Origin: Alviniconcha marisindica
Lineage: Eukaryota; Mollusca; Gastropoda; Provannidae
Direction of reading: 5' to 3'
Assembly (NCBI GenBank): GCA_018857735.1
Contig: JABMCL010002225.1
Location: forward strand, 832,501 to 896,500
Length of the DNA stretch: 64,000 nucleotides
In this document: positions 1 through 11,995 of the stretch, piece by piece
Numbering within the stretch: the stretch's first letter is position 1
How the letters are laid out: each line of letters opens with the position of its first letter
The notes under the pieces: model-generated
The model's input: the letters and a program-made list of their open reading frames with translations, nothing else
Databases searched by the model: none
Told to the model about the DNA's origin: nothing
Program-made: the position numbers and the translations under genes

Positions 1-806
1 TTACATTTCATTCTGAGACACTTAGAGTTAAACAAGTTCTAGTAGACTTTTCTGTTTTTGTTTTGTTTCTTTCTCTGACCTGGAAAATAGCCTCTCTTTT
101 TACTGCTATTTTGTTTTTTGTTTTTTTGTTTTTTCTTCTTCTTTTAAAGCAACCCCACAGAACACCTCTAGTAATGGTCTGACTATCTGCTGAAGAAGAA
201 GAAGAATGACTCATTTTAAGATTCCTGCACACACAAAAAAGAGAAGAAAGGAAGTAATCAGTAATAAATCAATTCAGTAGTATTAATTTTCTATCCATTT
301 TCCCTTGTCAGTCATCGACACATAAATGAGACTGGCAGAAAATATAATAAAATAGTACTACTAGTAGGCATGATCACACTTTAATCAATAAAAACAAAGA
401 AATTATTACAGTTAGTCAACCTTTTTCTGACCTGGGCAATATCCTATTTTCTTTGTTTCTTTATTAAATTTTATTTTTGCTTGCTAAAACGGGTATGTTT
501 CTTTAACTAGGTATGAATAAACTGAACACTGAAGCATTTTTAATCTTGATTCACAAATGTTTTGGTGAAATATGTCTGTTTTAATTTTTCATCAGTTCCA
601 GTTTCTTTACACTAAGTACAGTTATTTTATGTTTTACCTAATAAGCACCATAAATTTCTTTCAATTTTTTCAGGATGAACATTACCTGATTGTTTTATTT
701 CTGCCTTACTGGTTCAGTAAATATCTTTTTTCCTAAACCTCTCCCAACCTGAACTGGAAAGTGTGATAATTGTTTTTACAGAACTGTGGCTTGTTTTACA
801 CCAAAA
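1..806. other. AT-rich non-coding DNA
   Basis: Poly-T and poly-A runs with no convincing coding frame. A minus-strand frame at 8-232 has Ser-rich and Lys-rich stretches but no recognised domain. I see no gene here. Confidence 0.5.
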
Positions 807-823
807 ACACAAATATCTATATA

Positions 824-887
<64 letters not shown>
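807..887. repeat. (TA)n microsatellite
   Basis: About 70 bp of near-perfect TA, slightly interrupted by a G near 830. The reading frames through it (alternating Tyr/Ile) are artefacts. Confidence 0.95.
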
Positions 888-890
<3 letters not shown>

Positions 891-1299
891 TAGCTGACTA
901 GGCATAAAAAGACAGTGATCTATCTAGTTCACAATCTGTGCCAGGAAGTGGTTTGGATTTCTCTGTTGAATTCTTGGTGAATTTATACTCTGCCTGTGTT
1001 CATTATCTGTGTAACATTGGACATGTATTTTTGTCTTAAAGTGAGTAGCAGCCCAGAATTTACAGAAATTAAAGAACTAAGATCAGGCATTTACTGTTAA
1101 ATTATGTCAGGTGCAGAACTAGATGATTCATATTTTCCTCTGTTGTTAAAGAAAGCCTTTCATGATGCACCCTGTATCCATTTTTCCTTAAAATATTATA
1201 ATAATAACAATAACTCTTCTATAGTACTATACCCTGCAAAATTTTAGGAGCTCATGGCACTGTACACTATAAAATATGTGACATCTGACATAACATTAC

Positions 1300-2010
1300 C
1301 TTGTTCAAGCATGTCAAAGATTATCAGACATGAATTCTATTGCTTTTGTTATTTGTGGATATGCTTCTGAATAAAGCTATTTACTGAAAGTGAAAAAGTC
1401 AATGGTACTGTCTGTGACTGTGAGGAAACACTTAATATTTACAGTGCTCAAATGTCACACATGGACACAGGGATGATATAATGTTTCAGAGGACAAGGCC
1501 ATGTAGTTGACTTTACTGTTCTGATGAGATGACTTAGATACTTGTTACATACAACAAAATGATTCAGAAGTGTTCAGTAACAATTCTCTGGTACACTTTT
1601 GCATTTCATTCAGCAGCCTGTGTCCATGTGTGCACAAGACAAGTGAATTTTGACATAGCAGTATAATATATTGTTCAAGCATGTCAAAGATCACCATCCA
1701 CAAAATCTCTTCTTGTTGTTGCATGGCTGTTGTTGTGTTTTTGTTTGTTTTGTTTTTAGTTTTAGTTTTGTTTGTTTTGTTGTTGTTGTTTGTTTGTTTT
1801 AGATTTTTTGGGGAGTGGGGGTGAGTATATTATATATGTTTTTGAATAAATACATTAACCTAAATTATCAATCATTCAATGGTATTGTCTGTATTGTCTG
1901 GGATGAAACTTTTACCATCTGCAGTGGTCAAACATCACTGATGGACACAGATTTCAGAGGACAGAGCCATGTTCTCAACTTTATTGTTCTGATGAGAAAA
2001 CGTACCCAGT
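1300..2010. repeat. Degenerate direct repeat pair
   Basis: The phrase TTGTTCAAGCATGTCAAAGA occurs near 1301 and again near 1671. The block 1395-1530 (CAATGGTA.TGTCTGT ... TGGACACAG ... TTTCAGAGGACA ... TGTTCTGATGAGA) recurs at 1873-2000 with indels. This looks like an old tandem duplication of several hundred bases. A G/T-rich stretch (1725-1810) lies inside it. Confidence 0.6.
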
Positions 2011-2847
2011 AAACATGCTGCATCCAATCCAGAAGAGTTTTGGTTACAGCCAGTTATGGCCATTACAACCAGCATGCAGCCAGAATCTGGCAGGATAGTA
2101 TATGCCGGATCCAACTTTCGACATCCGTTTCAGCTCCATTTTTCCAAAGAAAGCATGGATCATAATTCATATTGTACAAAACCGACACGGATCTGATCTT
2201 GATGGCCTAGTCAGGGTTTAGCCAAACAAATCTGGTCTGGAAGCAAGCTGGTGTGCAGGAATCATCAGGCCCGGTTTCTGGCAGGATGCAACCGGCTCAC
2301 TGCCAGTTTCCAACTTTTAAACTCAGTTCCATTCTTCCACAGACTCTGTGTCTGGTGTGATGACTGAATAGGTGGAGTAGGTCTGACTGGTAGGCTATTT
2401 TTAATTTTATATTGTACTCCTCATGTGTGGCATACAATCATTTTTTTGTAACTGAAATAGTGAAAACATAATCTTCAAACAAGTTTATGGTTAACCTGCA
2501 ATAAACAGTTCTGATGTCTGATTTTCACCACATATTCACCACATGTGCGCCACTTTTGTGGGGCTCATATTAACCTTTATGTCACAGACACAGGCTCATA
2601 TTAACCTTTATGTCACAGCTTAGTTATAACCTTTAGAGAGTTGATCATGTTGAGGTTTTTCACATACCAAACAGCTGACCAGCCTAACACAATAACAACC
2701 TAAAACACTCCAATCACCATTAATTAGGCATTACACAGAAACATTTTTCATATGACTCTTATGAGTCAAACTTTGTCAGTCAAACATGAAACAGCAGTAC
2801 CTGCAAGTGCAACACCGAAAAAAAGTATCTTAGGAAGATTCTTAGTC
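2011..2847. other. Non-coding, no recognised element
   Basis: Mixed-composition sequence with no confident frame. A short 43-bp duplication (GGCTCATATTAACCTTTATG) occurs at about 2555 and 2592. Confidence 0.4.
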
Positions 2848-2850
2848 TTA

Positions 2851-3414
2851 AGCCCGTTCTTAAATGGACAAATGTTTGTTCGCGAACCTAGTTGGAAGTA
2901 TTTGTCGAAGCTATATTCGGGGTCCAAAAAGCTTCACTCAACATGTTCTGGGAACATTCACCCTATTCGACGATCATTGCTCTCTGACTGGCTGAGAGCA
3001 GAGCTCTCCTGTGGATGAAGAAAAAATAAAAATGAATGACGGTGTCGCTAGGTTCTTCACTCGCTTCAGAGGGAATTTGTTTATTTGTTAACTTGTGGGA
3101 GGCGCAGCCTTATCTCGGAGACCCAGAATGAGATAGTAGTTAGTTGAATTACCCTGTGAGGGATGATGAAAGTATATTGACTTGACATGACTTGACTTTA
3201 GCCTACATTTTCGATCATGCTGTCTGCTGCACGTCTGCCACAAGTTCGGGCTGATGCTTGCATCTCATTACAAGCCAGTTGAGAACGAAGGAAAGTTTGG
3301 ACTGTCTGAACCATGTTCAGTGAATTAAAAGTTCAATTAAGAAACGAATCATAGTTCGTTGAACTGTCCAAAGTATGTTCGGCAAACAAACATTCGCCCA
3401 GTTAAGAACGGGCT
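2851..3414. mobile_element. Harbinger-type MITE with long TIRs
   Basis: The left end AGCCCGTTCTTAAATGG and the reverse complement of the right end AGCCCGTTCTTAACTGG begin terminal inverted repeats. They extend, with mismatches, about 40 bp into ..AATGTTTGTT.GC.GAAC. The element is flanked by TTA on both sides (2848-2850 and 3415-3417). A 3-bp TWA duplication is the established signature of PIF/Harbinger. No transposase is encoded in the 564 bp, so it is non-autonomous. An 88-codon frame across its left end (2752-3018) is fortuitous. Confidence 0.75.
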
Positions 3415-3561
3415 TTACACTTACAGATACACTTACAGGATCACCACCATACCTTTGTCAGTGCCATTATTCTAGTTATTTCTACTAACTTAGACACTGC
3501 ATAATAAATTTATACCATTCTTATTAGGTGTCTCAGCACAGCCAAAACAATAAACACAAAC

Positions 3562-3663
3562 CGTATCAGACTTTTTTCCTTTCACAAAGTCACCAGAGCT
3601 TTGGGCCTTCAGCTGTTTGTACTCCTCTTGTTTTCGAAATAATTCTGCCTTCAAATCAACCAT
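3562..3663 (-). CDS. CCDC174: CCDC174-like internal exon
   Basis: On the minus strand a pyrimidine-rich acceptor (TTGTTGTTCCAG) precedes 34 in-frame codons, followed by a GTTTGTG donor; both boundaries are phase 0. The encoded stretch starts MVDLKAELFRKQEEYKQLK and continues to GKKSDT. VDLKAELxRKQEEF/YK is, from memory of the family, the signature near the N-terminus of coiled-coil domain-containing protein 174, a nuclear, RNA-processing-associated protein. No other exon of the gene was recognised nearby. The first exon should lie at higher coordinates and the rest below 3560 or outside the window. It could also be an isolated exon copy. The assignment rests on one motif. Confidence 0.5.
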
Positions 3664-4169
3664 CTGGAACAACAAAAGATTCAAAACAATCAAAGCATTA
3701 AACTGTCTTTTTTTTTAAGGAAGAACAAAAAGAAAATTAAAAATAATAATTATGTAACAAGCTAAAAACTGGACAAACAATATTTTTAGCAACCCATCTT
3801 CAGACCACTTTCTGGTAAAAACATGCAGAGCATCACACTCACGCACATCAGTGTCACAAATCATCACATCAACCATGGCTGCCAAAGAAAAAACACCTCC
3901 CAATCATGAGACTTGCACAATTTTTGTTCTACCTGAACCTTAAGTTTTACAAATTTAATTCTAATTAATTCTAAAAAACAAAACAAGATTCCAATTTTAT
4001 GAATTTTTTCCTCAAAGTTTTTCACCCACAAAGTCACAAACATAATTTCAAAACAAAATTGTAGTCCAGAAACTGAAGTATGGATCCCCTGTCCCCCAAA
4101 AGATGATGTTTTAATTTTAACTAGTCTTAAAAAGGCAGGAAAAGCAAGATATTTTCCACCTTTTCCAGA

Positions 4170-4545
4170 CTGTTGACAGTTGAGACTATTGGTACGGTTA
4201 CAGTATCGGCAACAAAAATAAAATCCAGTACCAACCCTCAGTCTGCCAGTAGTAAACATTACGTACGCTGAACAATGACCCAGGTTTCCGCCACCATTCC
4301 CCCCACCCCCACAAATGTCAACCCTGGCACAACAATGTCTAAAAAAATGAAGGACACATTGAGACACCAGACTTTGCAGTGTCAACATCTTCAGTTTATG
4401 CCTGTGCTACGGAAAATCTGTCATCCAAGCGTTGTTGCACTCCTTTATCTTCTGTCGCTTAATTATTTTAATAGTATTAGTAACACTAACAGTGGTTTGA
4501 TGGTTTTCTCAAACGTTTCAAGGGTTTCTTCATTGATTTAAAGCA
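4170..4545 (+). repeat. Dispersed repeat, copy 1 (pair with 52810)
   Basis: Shared blocks with 52810-53150 in the same orientation include GACTATTGGTA, CCCTGGCACAACA, ATGCCTGTGC, AAATCTGTCATC and GGTTTGATGGTTTTCTCA. The two copies are about 350 bp, diverged and with several indels. No coding capacity is evident and the family is not recognised. Confidence 0.65.
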
Positions 4546-4771
4546 GATGAGACGATACAGATGATCTGGTGTCAGCACTAGGCAAAAAAAGAAAAAAGAC
4601 TGCATATTTCGTTACGCCATATTGAAAGCTAGAATGAAAACGGAGCAGGAAAAGTTGTACTGCAAAGCTGAATTGTCCAAAAAGAAATGGAACAGTCCGG
4701 TATCTTGCAGTCAGCACTTATACTTTGGAACCTGTCCATTTGACTTTGAGGAGGGTGGCTGGGGTGCTGGC

Positions 4772-4772
4772 A

Positions 4773-4836
<64 letters not shown>

Positions 4837-4860
4837 GTTCTTCTTCAGTGCTGGTCCTAA
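4772..4860. repeat. (TA)n with conserved flank
   Basis: About 60 bp of TA followed by GTTCTTCTTCAGTGCTGGTC and CTAACT. The same flank occurs in reverse orientation beside the (TA)n at 7651-7713. Confidence 0.85.
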
Positions 4861-5218
4861 CTGGTAGTCACTCACTTTGCAACAGTTTTGTTGTAAACCA
4901 GTTCCTTTTTTTCACACCAAATGGAGAAAATTCTCTTTGTTATACACCCAAGAAGCAAGAAGAGCAATATGGTGGGGAAAAAATGTTTTGTTGATTTTTT
5001 AGTAGCAAAATATACTCCCATGTCATGCAAAAATGGTGGCCAAAAACAGGAATGGCGATACCCTACTGCTTGTGCTGGAAGCTACTTCATACCAGATGAA
5101 AATATTCAGACATGTCTAATTTGTTTGCAAAGTTGCAACATGCAAAAGCACCAGAAAGCTAATTTCAGGACTGCTGAGTATGTCTGTTTACAATAATGAT
5201 GGTTGAAAGTGAGCATAA

Positions 5219-7475
5219 CGCACGTTTCATGATCCGTCACGTCATGAAACACGCGTTCACTTCCAACTTACACAAGATCAACGATGCGAACCGGGGAAAA
5301 CACTGTTGCTATAAATAACAAAGGCCTATCGATGCCGAGATCTGAACACCAAAGTTGCCGTATTATTTCCTAAAATGCATTAAAAGTGCAATGAAAATTT
5401 TGCGTCACGGGTGAAACATCCGTTATGGCAACAACAAAAATTTGTGAAACAAATCCAACAAAGAAAAAGAAATCTTCTAACCGCGATTTTCAAACGTACC
5501 ATGGGCATCTACACACACACTGATGATGTTGTGTCACGTGATAAGCATGGAATTTGTGATTGGGCGCTTTTACCACTACGCGTCACGCTCTGAGGCAGGA
5601 GAAACATGCGTTGACTGGCTGTCATCATTGTCTGCTCGCACCTAATTTCACCCAATTTGGAGGCTACCAATGACGCAGGTAGGTGAAATTCCAAGCAGTT
5701 ATAGTTACTTGATCATTTCAGACTAGTATTTTATACAGTAGCACTCTTTATTTATAAATACAGCGTTCAATGTGTTTGATGCACCCTCTTGCAGGCTCAT
5801 CTCCGTTTCGTCACATGAAACACACGTTTCTTGCCGAATCATTATTTCATGGTTAGGAACCACAATTACCAAAAAGTAGGCATACATAGGATCAAAAACA
5901 AACATGTTTAGTAATGGCTGCAGTCATTTCAAATTATTTCTTAATCCATGAACAAGGAGAGAAGAATTGGTCAAAACATAACGTTCATTTCTGGTGACAT
6001 TGAACTGGATGGAAGTTGATTCTGTCACACAAAACGCGCATTGTATCATCATGTTGCAGAACGTGCGTTGAACAAATCTTCCCTACTTTGTTTTGATTTC
6101 TGTGTGAAACTAAGATTGTGCTATAGTATTAATGATGATGTAACTTTGAGATTCTTTTGATTTAAATTTGCCATCTTCTATCGGACTAGAAACGATAGAA
6201 CTTAACACAACATGGTGTGCTTGCAGAGTTGTTGTTTGGAATTTTTATTGTTTCTTCTGTCCTGTTTTAGTAGTGACATGGTGTGCTTGCAGAGGTTTTT
6301 TGTTTTTGTTCTGTTCATTTTGAGTAAACTTTACTAATTTAAGCTGGAAAGAATTCAACATAATAGTAATAATATCAATATACTGAGTAGAACTGTATTA
6401 CTTGTTTTTGTTTTTTCTTATTCATGTTTTTTGTTTTGTTTTTGTTTGGTTCCTGGGGTGGGGTGGGGGGGGGTGCATTAGCATTCATGAAAAAGACAGG
6501 GGTCTGAGGCAGCATACTATTAACTATATATATATATGTAATAGTTTACTACATCTTGTTTTTTCATTTCCTCCAACTTTGATTGCTGTCTCTGAATGTG
6601 ATGTGTTGTGGACTGCAACTTGTGCTGTGATTTCACTTGTTGGCTCTGTTAAATCTAGGTTCTAGACTACAAGGCTTCATCTGGAGAAGTGCAGATAAAG
6701 TTCCTGCGTGAAAATCAAGCAGCTTCTCGTTCCCTGCAACTGATGACATCCCTTAGGTGCCTGCTGATCAGCTTGCAAAACTAAGCCACTACAGACCGGT
6801 GTCAAATGCAGCTGGGTTTATTACAGAATAAAAGTTGCTTGAAGTTGTCATTGTTTTGCATGAGAACAGACAAACTGATTAAATTTTCATGTTAAGTTTC
6901 AGTCAATTCATGTAAACATTACCAGTACTGCTCATCACTTCTTTTTTCCTTCTTCACATAAGCAAAACTTGTCAAACTAAAAAAACACCATGTCAAACTC
7001 AAAACAAATGCTTACATACATGTAATGTGTACAAATACTCTGAAAAAAATATTTTTTACATGCTTTTAACAGTTTCCAACCTGAGTGATTATTGAATGTC
7101 ATGTGAAACATGCGTTACATGTCACGCGAAACATGCGTTACAATTCAAAGAACATCCGAAGTTGAGGAAGTGTTCCAATATTACTTTGGAATATGTCCAC
7201 AGCATCAAAAACTAACAAGAATAAATACTTGTTCATGATCCATGGTGTTTGTTTGATCTTGAAGGAAAAACTTTTCTGTCCATTTACGCATGTTTCAGTG
7301 TCACAATTTTGCAGATAGGCTGTTCTACTCTCAAGTGGATGAACCCTCTTAAAAATTGCACTTAGTTACTCCTAATGATTGTTATTCAAAACCTTTCTAT
7401 GAAATAATAAGGTTCTTTGTTCTAAATATTACATAATACTTTTATGTCACACCGAAACATGCATTATGCTCTCCA
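5219..7475. repeat. Interspersed GTCAC..GAAACATGCGTT motif array
   Basis: Variants of GTCACrtGAAACATGCGTT recur near 5238, 5402, 5533, 5580, 5809, 6022, 7099, 7123 and 7445. Inverted forms occur near 5219 and 7286. Between the motifs the sequence is AT-rich and non-coding. Early spacings are about 130-230 bp, suggesting a decayed tandem array. No gene was recognised in this stretch. Confidence 0.6.
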
Positions 7476-7624
7476 CTTGGACACGTTCGAAGCCATCCTA
7501 ACTTGTAGTCGGGGTCCTAACTGCTTTTCTTTTAATTGTGCCTTAAAATAGGATGTATGTGGAACACAACAAGCCTATTGGGATAAGCTGCAAGCTATTT
7601 CAGTTTTGACCTCTGATTCCCCCT

Positions 7625-7648
7625 AACTAGGACCAGCACTGAAGAAGA

Positions 7649-7713
<65 letters not shown>
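7625..7713. repeat. (TA)n with conserved flank, inverted
   Basis: Perfect TA run of about 62 bp, preceded by AGGACCAGCACTGAAGAAGA, the reverse complement of the flank beside the TA run at 4772-4834. Confidence 0.9.
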
Positions 7714-7716
<3 letters not shown>

Positions 7717-8249
7717 CTTCTTGCAAACCCATAACAGGGACTGTGTAATTACAACTAAAAGATGGAAACAAATCAAAAACAAGGTCAAACAAGAACAAAA
7801 ACTGACAAACAATGAAACACTGCAACAAATTAATGTTTGAACAGCAGTCCATTTTGGGTTAAATGATCTCCTGGGCAAACCCCCAGTCTAGCCATCACCT
7901 TATTTCATCCATGAGCTAGATCAGTACTTTTACAGTTTTTGAAGAAAGAAAAAAACTTTCGTCGTCGAGTCCCGCCAGAGTGAATCGCCTCTCGAGACTG
8001 CTAATGCTATTGCTAATTATGCTGTTGAGTGCCAGGTAATATCCAAGGAGGCGGTCGGAAACTGCCATTTTAGGTCACCAGTATCATTCAAACAGGGTCA
8101 TACCAAGTGAGTAAACCCAAAATGTGCAATAAAACAACAACTGAGTTTTAACTTTTATCATTTAATTTTGTGTCTTTCGGTGCACATGTGTATCAACTAT
8201 CATGTATCAGTATCATGCTCCCGCCACTTGTGTCACTGTCAGACATTTG
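7714..8249. other. Non-coding stretch
   Basis: No frame, splice-flanked exon or repeat was recognised. A short GC-richer patch (7960-8080) could be untranslated exon sequence, but nothing confirms it. Confidence 0.3.
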
Positions 8250-8345
8250 ATCCTGATCAAGTTTCCGAGTAACTGTGCACGCTTCCTGAGTGCTGATGTC
8301 GGCAAAACAATCGATCGTGTACTGAGGAGTTACCCACTTACAGAC
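8250..8345 (+). repeat. Short dispersed repeat (pair with 50915)
   Basis: GTTTCCGAGTAAC...GCTTCCTGAGTGCTGATGTC..CAAAACAAT.GAT.GTGTACTGA recurs at about 50915-51000 in the same orientation with roughly 80-85% similarity by eye. Confidence 0.6.
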
Positions 8346-8404
8346 TGTAATGAAACTCATTTTTGTTGGAGATGTTGCTTAATTTACTAGATCTATCATG
8401 ACCA

Positions 8405-8715
8405 TTTGGATATATATATATATATAAATTACAATACACAATGGCGTCTAAAATGTCCGAGGAATTTCCGACGTCTCCTTCGATATTACCCGGCCAGGAA
8501 AAGCAGCAAGATTTACACTATGAGTATAACTCCGTTCTCCTGAGACAAAAAAGAAAGTCGTAAGCTTACAGAGGTCTTGCTAGTGTGGTGCGAATCAGCC
8601 ATTTTTCTTCGGAGGCTCTTCTTTGAGAGTGACTGCCCCTTGCACCAGCTAGTGATTCGCTGTTTACAGCCCCCTATGTTTTATAGATGTGTGCATGGAC
8701 CTACAAATGTGAATG

Positions 8716-8754
<39 letters not shown>
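8405..8754. repeat. Two short (TA)n runs
   Basis: TA runs lie at about 8409-8426 and 8717-8754. The intervening DNA contains GAGGAATTTCCGACGTCTCC, similar to text in the dispersed repeats at 9175 and 22415. Confidence 0.7.
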
Positions 8755-8756
<2 letters not shown>

Positions 8757-8816
8757 TCCTTGGATGTGCGATTGAGCCGGTTTGGTCTAGAGGTCAGACT
8801 GGAAAGCAGAAGGGCT

Positions 8817-9608
8817 AGTTTGACATTTTGAGTAGAAGCAAAGGGGTCACTGAATCTTGTAGTTCTGATATGCCTGATGAAAAAGGAAATGGAAGTAACT
8901 TGCGTTGAAAATAAATATTGCTTTTTTAAATACTATTTAAAATAGGAAAAGTCATTTATGACATGTATGGTGCACGATAGAAAAAATAACTATATTCCAT
9001 AGTTGGTGGAAGCGTGCACGTCGTTCCTCGGAAACTAGATCTAGATCAAACGTCAATGGCCCGCATATAGTGCCTACGGAAAGACATGAATGTGATCAAA
9101 CTCACTTTTCGGTTGCAAATTTCTATCCGGATGATTCTGATGATATTTGTGACCCAGAATAGGACTTAAAATGCCCCAGGAATTTCCGACTGCTAGGCTC
9201 CTTGGCTGACATGATAATTACTACCCTGAGGTCGTCTGCTCAGTTCAGTCTGATTTCGATAAAACACGATGCATGCTAAATCTGCTTTCAGCACCCAAAT
9301 AAATGGTTCATCCTCACGATTTGTTGTAATACTTTCCATGTATATAGTCTGAGAATGAAGGCGATTTCGTTGGTGCTAGAATTGTGACAGTGTCCGTTAT
9401 AAAGCCGGGATCAGGTCTGCGCGTGCAAAAGCGATGGTGTAAAGTGTATAAGTAGCAGTTGTGTTCATAATAATGCTGATTTGTGTTATGCCTCTCATGA
9501 ATAAATTGTTTACAATGATGTCCCAGACTTGTTTGAAGTCAGAGAAGTCGGCAGTTTTAAGTCGTTTACTAGATTTTATGTCCCTTCAAATCTATAGCCG
9601 TCAAGGTC

Positions 9609-9640
<32 letters not shown>

Positions 9641-9775
9641 AACAGACCGAGGGTGGCGTGCTGGCAGTGACTTGTCAAACACAGGCTGTATCAACAATCT
9701 CCCAGCTGATGATATTCAATAGTAAAAACCAGTTTGGTTGAGAAAAATAAGACACCAAGACACAAACTCCATTCA
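8817..9775 (+). repeat. Large dispersed repeat, copy 1
   Basis: The block matches 22055-22760 over most of its length. It opens TTGACATT.TGAGTAGAAGC, continues through GACATGTATGGTGCACGA and TTTTCGGTTGCAAATTT, then a (TG)n run (9611-9642). It ends in AACAGACCGAGGGTG..., reading ..STISQLMIFNSKNQFG.. That last part belongs to the unknown multi-copy gene family described at 22640-23510. This copy is broken by stops right after that phrase. Confidence 0.75.
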
Positions 9776-9984
9776 TTCTTTTAGACCTTTGCTGAAAACC
9801 CATTTCTTTACCTAGGGTGCAGTGTCAAAAGGTGCTTTCCCAGTCACTCAAAAATGAAATGTCTTTGACAGTCATTATTGGGGCATGCTTTGGTGGTTCT
9901 TTCTTCCACGGAAATGGTTTTGTATGAATTAAAGATGAAAGTTGACTGGTATTTATTATATCGCTGTTTGAAATTGACATCAGT

Positions 9985-11650
9985 GTGCATGTTACTCGTG
10001 ACGTGTGACAACATAATTATCTTGCTGTATGCACAATATTTGAGAAATAATGTTCAAAGAGCACATGTATATTCTGCAACCCAAGTGCAATGCATGTGTA
10101 ATGTCAGTTTTCACACTGTAGTGGTGACTGTGGTGATCTGGCAGTGTTTGTAACATCACTAGTGCACACAAAACTCTGCCTCTCGCAGACAATTCCACAC
10201 TGTAAAGGAGAGCAAAACTATGGAGGGGTAACTTTATTTGTCAGGACAGATATTTGTTTGGTACAAGATCAAATGACAGTAAGTGTGGCAGACTCTGATT
10301 CTTACACTGAAAGTAACATTTCACATGTTACTTGTGACACATGTGCATGTGATGTCAAAGTATGGTGTCACAAGTAACAAGAAACAGGCAGCTATACAGA
10401 AGCAATGTTTTCTTTGGGCTATAAAATCTTCTTTTGTTAAAGTTACCATGGAACAGTCCAATCACTTTAATTATAATGATATGAGCAACAACCTCTTCAG
10501 ACTACTACCTTAAATTCAACTTATTGGTTTCTTGTGACACATGTGCTTGTGATGGCAAGTAAAATGTTGTAATTAGTCACAGGTAACTTAAAAAGGGCAG
10601 AAAATGTCATTTATATCAACTATCAGAGCTACTGTTGAAAATGACACAACTTGGAAACTTTCCCAGAATTAAAAAAAACTAAAACAAATGCCAGAGAATG
10701 CCTGTAACAGCTGAAGAGCGTCTAAAATGTTACTTGTGACATGCATGACTGTGATGCAGAGATGTTGTCACTTGTCATCAGAAACATAGACACTGTAAAA
10801 TACTGAGTTCAATTGCCAGTTTGGAAAACAAATACTTAATAAAAAATCCTAACAACTGAAGCAAACTGGTCTAAAGTATATAAGCTTAACCCTCTCTGTG
10901 GTCATTCACACTTATGTGTGTGAGAAACAAACATAATGGTGTCACGAGTCCTCAGAAACCAGATCAAAGCAACTACCAAATTCAGCATCAAAAATGTAAT
11001 TCAGTTTTCCATTTGTTCAACTGCCAGCTTTAGTAAGGTTTTCTGGTGTGTATTTTTATAATCTTGACACCAGAATTTTGGTCTACACCACGGAACAGTT
11101 ACTGTACATGTGTTACTTGTGACAAACATAATGTACCACCATACAGAGTACAGACGCTGTGACAGATCTCCGGAAACATGTTTAACCATCCAATGCACTC
11201 CCAATCTGGACAATGTATTTTGTTGCTAGTACACTGTATTTCACTGCTCAAAACAATGACAGAAAATTAGGAATGCCCACCACACAAGCTTCACATAAAA
11301 ATGAAATTTGAAATGTTATGTATGATATACAAATTAACTATAACAAAACATCAGAAAGTGACTGTCTTTTTCGGTGAAGAGTGAGGAAAAACAAAAAGCA
11401 ACTTCACCAAGAAGAATGCATGTCTCAACAACACAACCCCGGTGCACAAGACTTGAGTTTCAAATCCCACCACAGGACTCTCATCGGTGCGATACATCGG
11501 ATAGGCTTAATGCTTTGTAACACTGTCCCTCACACTAGTGGAAATTTTACATTATTACTACTTCCGAGCATAACAGATGCATAAGCTAAATCTCTTGAAA
11601 TGCCCACCATCTCAGCAGCATCAAAAATTAAATGTTGCAAATGATATACA
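9985..11650. repeat. Decayed ~198-bp periodic array
   Basis: A motif like ATGTTACTTGTGACACATG recurs at about 10324, 10531, 10729, 10915, 11113 and 11311, a spacing of 186-207 bp, with an outlier near 9990. Several units also carry a downstream GTCAC..GTAAC arm and a CAGAAAC phrase. In the clearest unit GTTACTTGTGAC (10328) and GTCACAAGTAAC (10367) form a perfect 12-bp dyad. It looks like an old satellite-like array diverged by point mutation. No coding frame is convincing here. Confidence 0.6.
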
Positions 11651-11995
11651 TGATTATGAATTGTTATTGTAACATTTATCTCATAACTTCCAGCACAGCA
11701 CTAGTACAATGATGGGAGTCAACCCTGTATTGTAATGTTTATCTGTAACCAGAGTTGTCTTTTCCTGGGCTTGCTTCCATCATGGCCGCCTAAATAAACC
11801 ACATGTTCCCTTACCCAACAGAATCTGTAATCATCCGAATGAATGCGTAAGGCAGAACAATACATGGTGTCAGAGCTGATCCACCACACCCTGAGCTACC
11901 ATCATGTCAGCATTTTGATGACCATGGAGCCTGCAACGCAGCGCAAATAACCAAGACCCAAGTAAACATTTCCATCCCCTCTTCTTCGCCACAGA

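Noticed and set aside
6655..6830. Exon-like text DYKASSGEVQIKFLRENQAA after an AG, then VPADQLAKLSHYRP in another frame
   Set aside because: It needs a frameshift and contains a stop. It resembles the end of a repeat-borne protein family rather than a host exon, and was too weak to list.
5219..7475. A CRISPR-like repeat array
   Set aside because: Motifs are degenerate, irregularly spaced, on both strands and in a eukaryotic genome.
9780..9870. L2 C-terminal scrap (RPLLKTHFFT)
   Set aside because: Only about ten residues resemble the family, which is not enough to call.
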